Shown here in pieces: positions 26,501 to 32,235 of a stretch of 64,000 nt of DNA (its first letter is position 1; each line of letters begins with the position of its first letter). The position numbers and the translations under genes are program-made. Source of the stretch: Streptomyces sp. XY006 (GTDB lineage: Bacteria > Actinomycetota > Actinomycetes > Streptomycetales > Streptomycetaceae); NCBI RefSeq assembly GCF_002237655.1, contig NZ_NOKT01000011.1, forward strand, positions 1 to 64,000. The letters are read 5' to 3'. Below the pieces are notes generated by a model. It did not search any database and was not told the DNA's origin. It saw only the letters and a list, made by a program, of their open reading frames with translations.

Positions 26501-26954
26501 CGAAGGCCAGACCGTCCGGGGCACATGCGGTGGGCTCGCCCAGGTCGTCGCCGTCGCGCACCTCTTCCAGCCGCAGCACGGGCGCCCCGGCGGGCAGGTG
26601 CCGCAGCAGGTCCTCACCGGCCGTGTCCACGAACAGCGGCGGCCGGTCGAGGTGTTCCCAGACGGGCAGGACCCGGCGGACGTCCGCGGCGAGCGGCACG
26701 GGAACCAGGTCCGCTCCCACCAGACCCCAGAACATGACCTGGAAGTCCTCGCTGCGGTCGGCGACCAGCGGAACGCACGTGCCGGGCCGGACGCCGGCGG
26801 CACGCAGCCCTCCGGCGACGCGCCGGGCGGCGGTCAGCAAGTCCCGGTAGGTCACCTCGGCTTCGCTGCCGTCGCCGCGCACGTGCGCGGTCACCTGCTC
26901 GGGCCGCTCACGGGCAGCGTCCCGCAGGACGTTCCACAGGGTGTCGTCGCTCAT
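14589..26954 (-). CDS. Hybrid FAAL-PKS-NRPS megasynthase with C-terminal AAR-like reductase domain
   Basis: One gene of 4121 residues. FAAL/acyl-AMP ligase ~1-560 (FVQFSSGSTGVPKG, SWMPYFHDMGLIG); ACP ~570-645 (Ser606 in GGTS); KS ~696-1115 (DTACSS Cys860, HGTGT, NIGH); AT ~1238-1540 (GHSVGE, GFHS, malonyl-type); KR ~1605-2000 (GGAGGLG, YAAAN Tyr1961); ACP ~2080-2150 (Ser2110); C ~2178-2590 (HHVAADG); A ~2632-3145 (specificity residues by eye DARSVVLINK); PCP ~3165-3235 (Ser3196); C ~3294-3735 (HHLIGDG). Residues ~3748-4121 resemble cyanobacterial long-chain acyl-ACP reductase: TTGHAATVVS, GLGSIG (3899-3904) and a C-x-x-E-S-L-L motif with Cys4058. No thioesterase, MbtH or phosphopantetheinyl transferase is nearby. 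I chose the ATG at 26954, where the ligase fold begins; the ribosome binding site is weak. Product expected: acyl, one ketide, one amino acid, reductive release. Confidence 0.9.
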   Translation of the reverse strand: MSDDTLWNVLRDAARERPEQVTAHVRGDGSEAEVTYRDLLTAARRVAGGLRAAGVRPGTCVPLVADRSEDFQVMFWGLVGADLVPVPLAADVRRVLPVWEHLDRPPLFVDTAGEDLLRHLPAGAPVLRLEEVRDGDDLGEPTACAPDGLAFVQFSSGSTGVPKGVELTHAAVLANLRQILAVSDLGPDDVLVSWMPYFHDMGLIGTHLAPLAARAKQVKIGPLAFARRPAIWFETATAHRATHLSAANFALALATRRLSDEDMARFDLTSVRRVVVGAEPISASVWRDFARRTGPAGLAPHALQPVYGLAEATLAVTFPPPGETAEPMALDRAALSRGRAVEAPDADGAAVELMDLGHPVPGCAVRIVDDTGRVLGDRRVGHIQVRGPQTARGYRALPDATAAAFTADGWLRTGDMGFLRDGRLCVTGRYKDVLFLNGLKHHAADLEDVAAATPGLPPGTAAVVGSTDPDTGGERVVVFVSWSRPPRTADEVLERVAARVGEALFHDDVRVVALPPGQFPRTTSGKVRRHVLRDRFEAGRYSHVVVRRRGTAPAAPTGRRAPGGAGVPRSRAAIEQVVREVWAEVLGTDGGRIDPHASFRTLGGTSLKAMEVLAALEDAFGTPLETAALRAGADTVAGLVDHLLGLRADSGAGDGAYAGVPGGPGGEPSRVPSGGPDRQGREADRQGREAGPQGRAGLAVVGLACRFPGAQTPEAYWRLLAEGRDLVTPVPPHRWDGDRVPAARWGAFLKDPAGFDTDRFGMSADEARTLDPQARLLLELAHEALERAGYAGPRRRAHRIGVFTTTGDSGYRELLDRAADDDGTDLPPSALTGNLPNLLAARVAQYFDLDGPALAVDTACSSALVALHLARRSLTAGECDIALVGGVNLHLTPTAHRMLHAAQALSPTGRSRAFAAGADGFVPGEGGAVLVLRREEDARRAGDELLALVRGTAVNNDGTSLSLMAPNPARQREVITAAHASAGVDPAEVTYVEAHGTGTALGDPVELKSLAHAFPPLPGGGSRLLGSAKTNIGHLLNAAALPGLVKVVLALRHGRIPPSLHADPPSALLAESGFRVPDRLVTWPAPPSQGPLVAGINAFGFGGTNAHAVLQQATGGPRRGHRPDDGPHVLALSATTRPALLALVRELSAHLDAHPRIATADLCLTAATSRDDDRHRLALVCEDAGDVRARLAAVAVAVAGAETSAALAPAGEPAGEAPVPVSGAPTDPDVFTGTVRSRPRLAFLFPGQGAQRPGMAARLYATAPVFRGTLDEASTALGPLRGRTLVDWCTDPGVDPAELARTEITQPVLVAFGVALARQLGAWGVVPDAVTGHSVGELAAACAAGLLPLSDTVRFAAARGHAIAELTERGAMAAVLGADDAVAALVAAADGALTVAARNAPGRLVLSGTVRAVEDALAELAARGVTARRLRVSHGFHSPLMEPAARAVHEAAQELSPGTGRIPLLSTLTAGWVSAPDADHWREQALRPVRFGAAVRRLAEDGYDTFVEIGPGTDLPAALRRATADRPGPPVAVLSALPGGHREAEGRSGRGEAEGGSGRGELLRTIARLWTRGVSVDHAALAPTGRRVPLPTYPFQRRTYWPGPTAARLLHRVTWTPTPLAPPPAGGAPVTLVTGPDPEAVRELSTWLAERGVPTAHAGTTSAHTVVHLATRAQEAFDGPALAADFRDTVRQFDQASARRLLVLTEDAHATGTEGEARPRPEQALLTGLAPAFPQETEGARLVCVDLSSQDTGQQRLDAVLAEVRVTESALTEEWATESGSTSVAAWRRGTRLLRGTEPLPPTAVPDASGPLPADGVYLITGGAGGLGAALARDLAGRGRPTLVLTGRSPQPPTGLLDELAELGADARYRQADVTDERQLDALFARIPAPDVVFHAAGVVLPGSLRGTSPQDTDRALAAKAHGTRLLARALDRHGHRPGLCVAFSSVASVLPGAAGALGDYAAANAFLDAFAAAERAAGRCWLAVNLGPVARTGLAVALGEGTSSRAGGAPLAPTEAVRALRAACGVGTAQLVIADLTGADRSEQVSTPVSGAHTPTGPAESHPAPTTSTVPGDASDTRDLVRALLAEALQLPPEAVDQDQAFLALGLDSLAAVDLVRRLERALGRDLPATLFFEYRTVRELAAHLDARPAADGSGPAAPPHGDATVPAATAAEGVPFPLTPVQLALHTSSVLYPRTPARGWVRHTVRGPLDPALLRRALTTLAGRHGMLRVRIGHDGGVPHQIVTPDPEVWFETRSCPEGGAALQALETEFANRPLDLTAEPPVRALLVTEEAEVAHLILAVHHVAADGHSLNTLGTELWTLYTDLALGRTPSPLPPAPDFASYATDARRPAARADDLAHWTARLADHIPLPLPYDGRPDPETGPGPLVAVHHALDEELVATLRRHAAAWNVSLFHLLLAAYVRCLARWSGHRGVAVNVARAGRDARLTGLDRLVGPLADTLPMLLDTDPDEPLPRLAERVRLAWLESERHATVSSLDLARMSPGDTSGPRAVSPASFSFARFPATVDVDCPVDVRPTAAGTGSAATRLSLLVWEDGPLLRLSWNAPERLFTTATTTRHATDFEGELRALEGAAGSPDARDGSRAGVPGARALISGARAHISGAVPRATVVGRLLERFRTAPDAVAVDDGRLTLTYRDLDAATRDLALRLREQGVRRGDLVGMVTSPGPGTVIAVAGILRAGAGWVPLDAEYPAARLTEQTARCGVRVVVHDAPTRPAAEALTAVTAVPVTVDTEGVCATGPFSAPPLSTSVDDSLDGIAADLDATAYVIFTSGSTGRPKAVPISFRAMENYLDWAVTTFAYGPGDRLANTSSPCFDASVRQLLAPLLTGATVVTADRDLVRDPELLLDHVARARITVWSSVPSLWERLLAAAENRLRRAERLPDLSALRLVHVGGEVLWADWVRRWFDLFGPEQRIVNLYGPTETTINATYHVVAERPADEATALPIGRAVAGTELLVVGPGGEQVGPGGTGELLIGGVGLSAGYLGEPELTRAAFVWRDGRRWYLSGDRVEVLPDGALRFVGRIDDQVKIRGHRVEPGEVEAVLRARADVAQAAVLADGGRLSAFVALTAPEGRDGVDTVALRRYLGESLPPYMVPARIIVLDSLPLTGTGKTDRRALLARIQPPAPETPRASGASPKGTGATEERLGRIWCEVLGVDHVGRHDDFFELGGDSLLALQVFDLLARRHSGPLPRPTAVYRHRTLAALADAVDAEADAEAEDDAQAVDAEAIPVEAIGAEAAGEGEPLAPAQADDGALTPGDRAPSPPAFPDAYPLTPGQRGFLLAEALSPGSGASWLARLRLTGPLDRDRFQRAVDTLVARHPMLRTVFPAGARPVQQELPPSLRLPVAFETVSGPQELARRIEDERRRRFEPWAWPLLRLSVLTLTPREHVLVAHAHHLIGDGYSAALLLEELTTVHAALNRGTSPELPELRGTFREHAERLAERTAEPRAGRPAHRRPEEDGALRRRAGLSAPYPQPVLRTPAAGAGRRQAGASGTHTFLSHGFVLDATVVGALRKIAAEAGATLYAPLLTAYHQALATLTGQEDLVIGLAVSGRDHPLPDIHRVFGPFATAVAVRPFGPGDQAPPGDDFPQRVRRIVDETIAARVHEDIVPRDAGGLPLTSQFFFTFLDFGSLGPRSDDLLAVRWDEEEDSDFTPPAAGTDVFLAARPDGDRLRVTVRGAAAAFDEPALAAFAEGLRHRLVSRAVQPVRRSTRPGVQQEQQDLDAALVGYLPAPAQLARLAGLPETGSVREDIRRLLFPDGAPRLLETTATPQGRSGFVALPLFADELAGDGALAAHTARAVDAASALGARSVSLAGMIPSLTGYGFDVLRASRAPAAITTGHAATVVSVVRTVHAALAGTGRDLADTHLAVVGLGSIGASSLELLLTLAERPPARLVLCDVPGSGPRLRDLARTLRERGLADDVVVRVSDPGLPEAVYEAGLIVAAVSGHRALVDIDRLRPGTVVVDDSFPHCFDTGRALARMRERADVLVLGGGLLTVGTTRRTLAHGLPELVATTEAVARHGLPGTLASCRTESLLHASGADVPLVRGLVDGPTALAYWRAMEQTGITAAPPHLLGHILEPLPERVRAQGSGS
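24869..24921 (-). repeat. 21-bp tandem repeat in the ACP-KS linker of the megasynthase
   Basis: The string CACGGCCCTGC recurs at 24869, 24890 and 24911, an exact 21-bp period, which encodes the repeated (G/D)RQGREA-type linker between the loading ACP and the KS. It is in frame and probably only tunes linker length. Similar short in-frame duplications occur in the AT-KR linker near 22284-22340 and before the A domain near 19090-19140. Confidence 0.7.
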
Positions 26955-27362
26955 GGTCCGTTCTCGAAGGTCGGGCCCTGGCACGGGCGGGCCGTCCGTA
27001 CGCCGACGGAAGGGAGGCCGTGAGGCAGTGCCTGGGGCGTTCTGCGGCACGCGTCGCCGAGACGCGTCGCAGGCTCGGTGCCGGGTGCTGGTGCGGGGGC
27101 CGCCGCGTGCCGACTCGCCGGCCGGCCTCACCCTACGGGAATCGGCGCAGGCCCCTCACGGCGGCTCTTCGCCCTGCTCACCGGCTCTTTCCTACATCCC
27201 GTGCCCGCCCCGGTTCGCAGTACCGGCAGCAGGGGTCGAAGCGGAACGGGCGCGGAGCGGCGTCGTGCGTTCATGGTCTGGTCTCCGGAGGAGTCTCGTC
27301 GTGCGGCAGGGACAATTCCTCAGGGAAGACGGCGTCACCCTTGAACCGGTTCGCCCCGCCGC
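26955..27362. other. Gap upstream of the megasynthase gene
   Basis: This 408-bp stretch lies between the megasynthase start and the 3' end of the XRE regulator on the same strand. It should hold the megasynthase promoter. I see no convincing -10/-35 pair, no strong hairpin and no small gene with coding character. A CTGGGGCG fragment near 27031 only partly resembles the TCCTGGG sites found elsewhere in the window. Confidence 0.5.
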
Positions 27363-28310
27363 TCAGGTGTCCGTGGCGCGGCCCCGGGCGCCGAGGGATC
27401 CCAGCAGGGCGAGGGCGTCGGCGGAAGGCGAGCCGGGCTCGGCCTGGAGGACCACGAGTTGCTGCCCCGGCGCGCTGCGGACGGCGAAGGCCTCGTGCCG
27501 CAACTCCAGCGCCCCCACCGCCAAGTGGTACATCCGCTGCACCTCGTACGGCGGGACCGGGAGGTGGTCACGCGCCCACAGTGAGCGGAACTCACCGCTG
27601 CGGACGGACAGTTCGCCCACAAGGTGGAGGACGCGGGGGTCGTCCGGTGTGGCCGCGGCCGTCTGCCGCAAGTCGGAAACCGCACGGTACTTGGCGCGCT
27701 CGGTGTCGCGGTGGAACGTCCTGGCCGCCGGATCCAGGAACAGCATGCGCAGTACGTTGTCGCACCGGTCGAAGTCCGCGTACAGCGCGTCGGCCAGGGC
27801 GTTGGTGGCCAGGATGTCCTGGGCGTGTCCGATGACGAAGGCAGGTGTCCCCGTCCAGCTGTCGATCAGCTCCCGCAGGTGGGGGGCGACGCGTTCCACC
27901 CGTGCCGGGGCCTTGGTCCGGCGGCCGGCCGGCGCCGCCAGGCCGTGCAGACGGCGGGTGTCCTGCTCGCCGAGCCGCAGGGCACGCGCCACCGCGTCCA
28001 GGACCCGGCGTGAAGGACTGGCCTCGCGTTCCTGCTCCAGCCGCGCGTAGTAGCTCGTGCTGACGCCCGCCAGGGCGGCCACCTCGTCCCGCCGGAGACC
28101 GGGCACCCTGCGACGGCCGTGGCTGCTGATGCCCACGTCCGCAGGACTGAGACGCGCCCGGCGGGAGCGGAGAAACCGGCCCAGTCCTGTGCCCGTGCCG
28201 GTGCCTGTGCTGCCTGTCTCCATGCCGGTGCCGATGCCGGTGCCTGTGCCCGTGCCGGCGTCCGTGCTCGTGTCCGTACCCGTGTCCGTGTCGGGGTGCG
28301 AGTCGTCCAT
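27363..28310 (-). CDS. XRE-family regulator with MmyB-like domain and Thr-Gly repeat N-terminus
   Basis: DNA-binding regulator of 315 residues as read from the ATG at 28310. Residues 1-45 are a low-complexity Asp/Thr/Gly tract encoded by hexanucleotide-like repeats. The helix-turn-helix is at about 60-100 (LRRDEVAALAGVSTSYYARLEQE), followed by the MmyB-like domain (PAFVIGHAQDILATN and MLFLDPAARTFH). There is no good ribosome binding site at 28310, so the true start may be internal. It is divergent from a second regulator of the same family and 408 bp upstream of the megasynthase on the same strand, making it a candidate pathway regulator. Confidence 0.85.
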   Translation of the reverse strand: MDDSHPDTDTGTDTSTDAGTGTGTGIGTGMETGSTGTGTGTGLGRFLRSRRARLSPADVGISSHGRRRVPGLRRDEVAALAGVSTSYYARLEQEREASPSRRVLDAVARALRLGEQDTRRLHGLAAPAGRRTKAPARVERVAPHLRELIDSWTGTPAFVIGHAQDILATNALADALYADFDRCDNVLRMLFLDPAARTFHRDTERAKYRAVSDLRQTAAATPDDPRVLHLVGELSVRSGEFRSLWARDHLPVPPYEVQRMYHLAVGALELRHEAFAVRSAPGQQLVVLQAEPGSPSADALALLGSLGARGRATDT

Positions 28311-28356
28311 AGGTCGAGGCTAGGGCGGACAGGCCTGGTGAGGACCGGCCGAGAGG

Positions 28357-28375
28357 GGGTGCATCGCACCCAGGA
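28357..28375 (-). promoter_or_regulatory. TCCTGGG-N7-CACCC site between two MmyB-like regulators
   Basis: On the minus strand this reads TCCTGGGTGCGATGCACCC. It also contains the inverted repeat GGGTGC-ATC-GCACCC at 28357-28371. The same TCCTGGG-N7-CACCC arrangement recurs at 30148-30166 before the SDR gene. The location between two divergent regulator genes fits an autoregulatory operator. Confidence 0.55.
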
Positions 28376-28427
28376 TCGTCGCTCTCCCCCACCTCCTCGG
28401 CGGCCGGAACACGTCTAGCCTGGTGGC

Positions 28428-29288
28428 ATGAGCAATGGGACACCCCTGGGTGATTTCCTCCGAGCCCGTCGAGAGGCCCTGAAGCCGCACGACGTCGGTC
28501 TGCCCGAGCACGGCCGCAGGAGGGTGCCCGGGCTGCGCAGGGAGGAAGTCGCACTCCTGGCCGGGGTCAGCTCCGACTACTACGTCAGGCTCGAACAGGG
28601 ACGGGAGAGCAGCCCGTCCCCGCAGGTCGTCGAAGCGGTGGCGCAGGCGTTGCGACTGGACGCGGCGGCCACCGACCATCTGAACCGGCTCTGCCTCGCC
28701 TCGTCCCGGCGTCCGCGCGACCGGGGCGGCCGGGATCAGGTCAGCGGGCAGCTGCTGGAGCTGATGGACGGCTGGGAGCACACCCCGGCGTTCGTCCTCG
28801 GGCCCGCCCTCGACGTCCTGGCGGGGAACTCCCTGGCCACAGCGCTGCACCGTGGGTTCGAGCGGTTCGACAACCTCGCCCGGATGGTCTTCCTCGATCC
28901 CGCGGGCCGCGCCTTCTACCAGGAGTGGGAACGGGCGGCCCGCTCCTGCGTCGCCGAGCTGAGGGCCGCCTGGGGCCACGATCCCAAGGCGGAGCGGATC
29001 ACCGCCGTGGTCGGGGAACTGTGCGACGCCAGTGAGGAGTTCGCGGCACTCTGGCGGTTGCACGAGGTCAAGGGCAAGTCGCAGGAGAGCAAGCACCTCA
29101 GGCACCCCGAGGTGGGCGACCTGCACATCAGGTTCGCGGCGTTCACCGTCAACGGCGCTCCGCATCAGCAACTGGTCGTCTACCAGGCCGAACCGGCGAG
29201 TCCGACGGCAGCCGCCTTCGAGGAGCTCCGGATCATGGCCATGCCTCCGGTAGCCGCCCCTCACCGGCACGGCGGAGCGTGCCGGTGA
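28428..29288 (+). CDS. XRE-family regulator with MmyB-like domain
   Basis: Regulator of 286 residues. The helix-turn-helix covers about residues 28-70 (LRREEVALLAGVSSDYYVRLEQG) and the MmyB-like ligand-binding domain follows (PAFVLGPALDVLAGN and ARMVFLDPAGRAFYQEW). The ribosome binding site is weak and the leader short. It is divergent from the XRE gene at 28310 across 117 bp holding the shared operator-like site. From family knowledge, MmyB-like regulators often control nearby short-chain dehydrogenases; the SDR gene at 30265 has the same site in its promoter region. Confidence 0.88.
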   Translation: MSNGTPLGDFLRARREALKPHDVGLPEHGRRRVPGLRREEVALLAGVSSDYYVRLEQGRESSPSPQVVEAVAQALRLDAAATDHLNRLCLASSRRPRDRGGRDQVSGQLLELMDGWEHTPAFVLGPALDVLAGNSLATALHRGFERFDNLARMVFLDPAGRAFYQEWERAARSCVAELRAAWGHDPKAERITAVVGELCDASEEFAALWRLHEVKGKSQESKHLRHPEVGDLHIRFAAFTVNGAPHQQLVVYQAEPASPTAAAFEELRIMAMPPVAAPHRHGGACR

Positions 29289-29304
29289 CGAGCCCCGGGC
29301 CGGC

Positions 29305-29622
29305 TCAGTCCACGACCCGGCTGGTCGGCCGGTAGTTCCACGGCTCGTACTCGGGGTGCCGGGCGGCCCAGCCGGCTATGAAGGGGCACACGGCGAGGAA
29401 CTTGGTGTCCGCTTCCCCGGCCATGTCCAGCGCCGCCCTGGCCAGCGCCGACCCCACACCGCGGCCCTCGTAGGCGGGCTCCACCTCGGTGTGGACGAAG
29501 GCGATCACCTGCTTGGCCGGGATGTACTCGGCGATCCCCGCGAGCTTCCCGTCCACATGGGCCTCTAGGCGTTTGTTGTCGTCGTCCCGGACGATGGTGA
29601 CGTCGGACTTGGCACCCGCCAT
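29305..29622 (-). CDS. GNAT-family N-acetyltransferase (YjdJ-like), small
   Basis: Acetyltransferase of 105 residues, short for GNAT but typical of the YjdJ-like subgroup. The acetyl-CoA loop EGRGVGSALARAAL is at about residues 52-65, preceded by the strand VIAFVHTEVEPAY. The ATG at 29622 has GGAG 8 bases upstream; longer upstream reading is Arg-rich and not coding-like. It is convergent with the XRE regulator 16 bp away. The substrate is unknown. Confidence 0.82.
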   Translation of the reverse strand: MAGAKSDVTIVRDDDNKRLEAHVDGKLAGIAEYIPAKQVIAFVHTEVEPAYEGRGVGSALARAALDMAGEADTKFLAVCPFIAGWAARHPEYEPWNYRPTSRVVD

Positions 29623-29825
29623 GGATGTCTCCGTTCCTGGGCGGCCCCTGCCCCGTGAGCGAGGGCGGGCGGCTGCGACTGTGCTCGGCGATGCCCGGGG
29701 CACATCGGCGACGGTCGCCCATGGCGTTCGGCCGCCCCGGGCGGCGCGGGTGAGCCTGGACGGCCATTGCCCCTCACGCGCGGTCCGCCGAGCGCGGGTG
29801 CCGTCTCCCGCACGCCGGACCTGAC

Positions 29826-30101
29826 TCATGCATGTCGGGCCGCCTCCGGGGTGTCGCCTTCGCGGTAGAGGACGAGGTGCTCGTGGTAGAGCACGCCGTC
29901 ACGAACGTCGCCGGTGGCGGTGAAACCGGTGTCGTCGACGTAGTCGATGTGGTTGCCGGTGACGGTGTAGCGGCCGGTGTAGGCGCTCCTGCGCCCGCCC
30001 CGGGCCTCGTCGTAGCGGCCGTCGGGGAGCAGTTCCTGGCGGATGTGGCCGTCGGCGGTGACCCACATGCCGACGAAGGGGTGAGGTGTGTCGGTGTCCA
30101 T
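29826..30101 (-). CDS. Atu4866-family small beta-rich protein
   Basis: A 91-residue protein with the Atu4866 family signature: an N-terminal FVGMWVTADGHIRQELLP strand pair, then RYDEARGGR, YTGRYTVTGNHIDYVDDTGF and a C-terminal DGVLYHEHLVLYR. The fold is lipocalin-like and the function is not known. In many actinobacteria and proteobacteria it lies beside SDR genes, as here: it is divergent from the SDR at 30265, and the shared intergenic region holds an inverted repeat. It probably belongs to the same regulatory unit. Confidence 0.82.
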   Translation of the reverse strand: MDTDTPHPFVGMWVTADGHIRQELLPDGRYDEARGGRRSAYTGRYTVTGNHIDYVDDTGFTATGDVRDGVLYHEHLVLYREGDTPEAARHA

Positions 30102-30147
30102 GCCTCAACGCTCGCCGACGGGCGGCGGACCGGCCAGGCCGGGGCGT

Positions 30148-30170
30148 TCCTGGGAGTCGCACACCCAGGA
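30148..30170. promoter_or_regulatory. Inverted repeat between Atu4866 gene and SDR gene
   Basis: TCCTGGG (30148-30154) and CCCAGGA (30164-30170) form perfect 7-bp arms around a 9-base spacer. It includes TCCTGGG-N7-CACCC, also found between the two MmyB-like regulator genes. This is the likely operator for one of the nearby XRE/MmyB regulators, placed about 95 bases upstream of the SDR start. Confidence 0.6.
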
Positions 30171-30264
30171 CAAGCGTGGCCTTCATGCCGTGACGGCGCC
30201 CGCCCAGACTCGACGCCGCAAGCGGAAATCCCCACCCGGGGAAGCACAAGGAAAGGCATGTCCC

Positions 30265-31104
30265 ATGGCTATCTGGTTCGTGACCGGCGCCTCTCGTGGC
30301 ATCGGGGCGGAGATCGCTCGTGCCGCACGGTCCGCCGGACACAAGGTGGTGGTCGCCGTACGTGATCCGCAGCGTGTGCCCGACGATCTGAAGCCGTCCG
30401 ACACCGTGTTCCCGGTCGCGCTGGACGTCACCGACAACGACGGCATTCCGCGCGCGGTCCAGGCGGCGGTGGACCGTTTCGGCGGGATCGACGTCCTGGT
30501 GAACAACGCCGGCCGGGGCCTGCTCGGCGCCCTGGAGGAGATCACCGACGCCGAGGCGCGTTCCCTGTTCGACCTGAACGTCTTCGGCCTCGTCAACGTC
30601 ACGCGTACCGTTCTGCCCGTCATGCGCAGGCAGGGCTCCGGCAAGCTGGTGCACATCGGCTCCCGCTCGGGCTTCGAGGGCGAACCGGGTGTCAGCCTGT
30701 ACTCGGCGTCCAAGTTCGCCGTCGCGGGCATCAGCGAGGCCCTGTCGGCCGAGATGGCACCGTTCGGCATCCAGTCCATGGTGGTCGAACCCGGCGTGTT
30801 CCGCACCGACTTCCTCGACTCCAGCTCCCTGTCGGTGGCCGCGGACCGCATCGCGGACTACGACGGCACCCCGGCGCACGTGACCCTCGACTGGATCGGC
30901 CAGGCCAACCACGCCCAGCTCGGCGACCCGGTCAAGGGCGCGGCCCTCATCGTCGAGGTCGCCTCGGGACACAAGCTGCCCACCCACCTCTACCTGGGCC
31001 GTGACACCCTCGAACGCCTCGAGGTCAAGATCCGGCAGATCCGCGACGACCTGGAGCCCTGGCGCGAGAAGTCCGCGGCCACGGCCCACGACGACGCCGC
31101 CTGA
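30265..31104 (+). CDS. Short-chain dehydrogenase/reductase
   Basis: Classical SDR of 279 residues. The NAD(P) site TGASRGIG is at 7-14, NNAG at about 83-86, the catalytic Ser in HIGSRSG and the YSASK tetrad at about 150-154 with Tyr and Lys. The ATG at 30265 has AAGGAAAGG upstream. The C-terminal region (THLYLGRDTLERLEVK) matches the SDR group commonly annotated as oxidoreductase next to XRE regulators in Streptomyces. It is divergent from the Atu4866 gene and followed by a second SDR. The substrate is unknown. Confidence 0.88.
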   Translation: MAIWFVTGASRGIGAEIARAARSAGHKVVVAVRDPQRVPDDLKPSDTVFPVALDVTDNDGIPRAVQAAVDRFGGIDVLVNNAGRGLLGALEEITDAEARSLFDLNVFGLVNVTRTVLPVMRRQGSGKLVHIGSRSGFEGEPGVSLYSASKFAVAGISEALSAEMAPFGIQSMVVEPGVFRTDFLDSSSLSVAADRIADYDGTPAHVTLDWIGQANHAQLGDPVKGAALIVEVASGHKLPTHLYLGRDTLERLEVKIRQIRDDLEPWREKSAATAHDDAA

Positions 31105-31225
31105 CACGCGCGACCGGCACACCCGCCCCAGGCACCGGGCCGGCCGGGCGGACCCCGTCTCGGTCCCGCCCCGGCCCGGGCCCGTCTCCCCTGCACAGCG
31201 ACTCACACGAATCCGAGATTTCCTC

Positions 31226-32002
31226 ATGTCCGCACTCCTCACCGGTACTCCCCTGGCCGGCCGCGTGGCCGTCGTCTCCGGCGCCTCCAGCGGCATGGGC
31301 GCGGTGACCGCCCGCCGTCTCGCCGAACTGGGCGCCTCCGTGGCGGTCCTGGCCCGCCGCAAGGACCGTCTCGACGCCCTCGTGCGGGACATCGAGGCCG
31401 CCGGCGGCACCGCGCTCGCCGTGGCCGTCGACGTCACCGACCGCGAGGCCGTCACGGCAGCCGCCCGGCAGGTCGCCGACCGTCTCGGCCGGGCCGACCT
31501 CGTCTTCAACAACGCCGGCGTCCAGCTCATCTCCGGCATCGAGGAACTCAAGGTCGACGACTGGCAGCGCCAGATCGACCTCAACATCACCGGCCTGATG
31601 AACGTCATCGCCGCCTTCCTCCCCCACCTCACCGCATCCGCCGCCGAGGGCGGGCCCGCCGACCTCGTGAACACCTCCTCCATCGCAGCCACCCGCATCC
31701 TGGAGAAGTTCTCCGTCTACTCGGGCACCAAGGCCTACATCAGCCACCTCACCAGGCTGCTCCGCGTCGAGCTGGGCCCCAGGATGGTCCGCGTCGCCAC
31801 CATCGAACCGGGCATGGTCGACACCGAACTGCCCGACCACGTCACCGATCCGGACGCCTCGAAGCTGATGGCCGGCCTCATCCGCGACATCGACGTCCTC
31901 CAGGGCGCCGACATCGCCGAGACCGTCGCCTTCATGGCGGCCGTACCCCGGCACGTCAACCTCACGGAGATCACCGTCCTGCCCACCGCCCAGGCTGTCT
32001 AG
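31226..32002 (+). CDS. Short-chain dehydrogenase/reductase
   Basis: SDR of 258 residues related to the YdfG-like group. It shows the cofactor motif SGASSGMG at 18-25, NNAG near 94-97, the catalytic Ser in NTSSIA, and YSGTK near 162-166. The C-terminus (HVNLTEITVLPTAQ) is typical for this group. It follows the first SDR by 121 bp in the same direction, with a weak ribosome binding site (CGAGA), so it may be cotranscribed with it. It is a different subtype from the first SDR, not a recent duplicate. Confidence 0.88.
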   Translation: MSALLTGTPLAGRVAVVSGASSGMGAVTARRLAELGASVAVLARRKDRLDALVRDIEAAGGTALAVAVDVTDREAVTAAARQVADRLGRADLVFNNAGVQLISGIEELKVDDWQRQIDLNITGLMNVIAAFLPHLTASAAEGGPADLVNTSSIAATRILEKFSVYSGTKAYISHLTRLLRVELGPRMVRVATIEPGMVDTELPDHVTDPDASKLMAGLIRDIDVLQGADIAETVAFMAAVPRHVNLTEITVLPTAQAV

Positions 32003-32235
32003 CGTCGTCTGACGGGCCGTCAATCCACCGGATTCACAAGCCGCCAGGCCGATTCACCTGCCCTGTGCTGCCTGTTGTCCCATGACACGCCGCGTCGCGC
32101 GCCCGGCGGAGGAGACAACATGGCGGGAACAATCCGCCTCGCCCATCCGTACCATGCCTACACCAAGGCGTCTCACGGCCCTGGCGACAGGTGTCACCCG
32201 CCGTACGCCTCCCACGCCGAGGAAAGGACAGCACC

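Noticed and set aside
14589..26954. Thioesterase or SDR-type reductase domain at the C-terminus.
   Set aside because: No GxSxG serine motif and no YxxxK SDR pair; the segments fit acyl-ACP reductase better.
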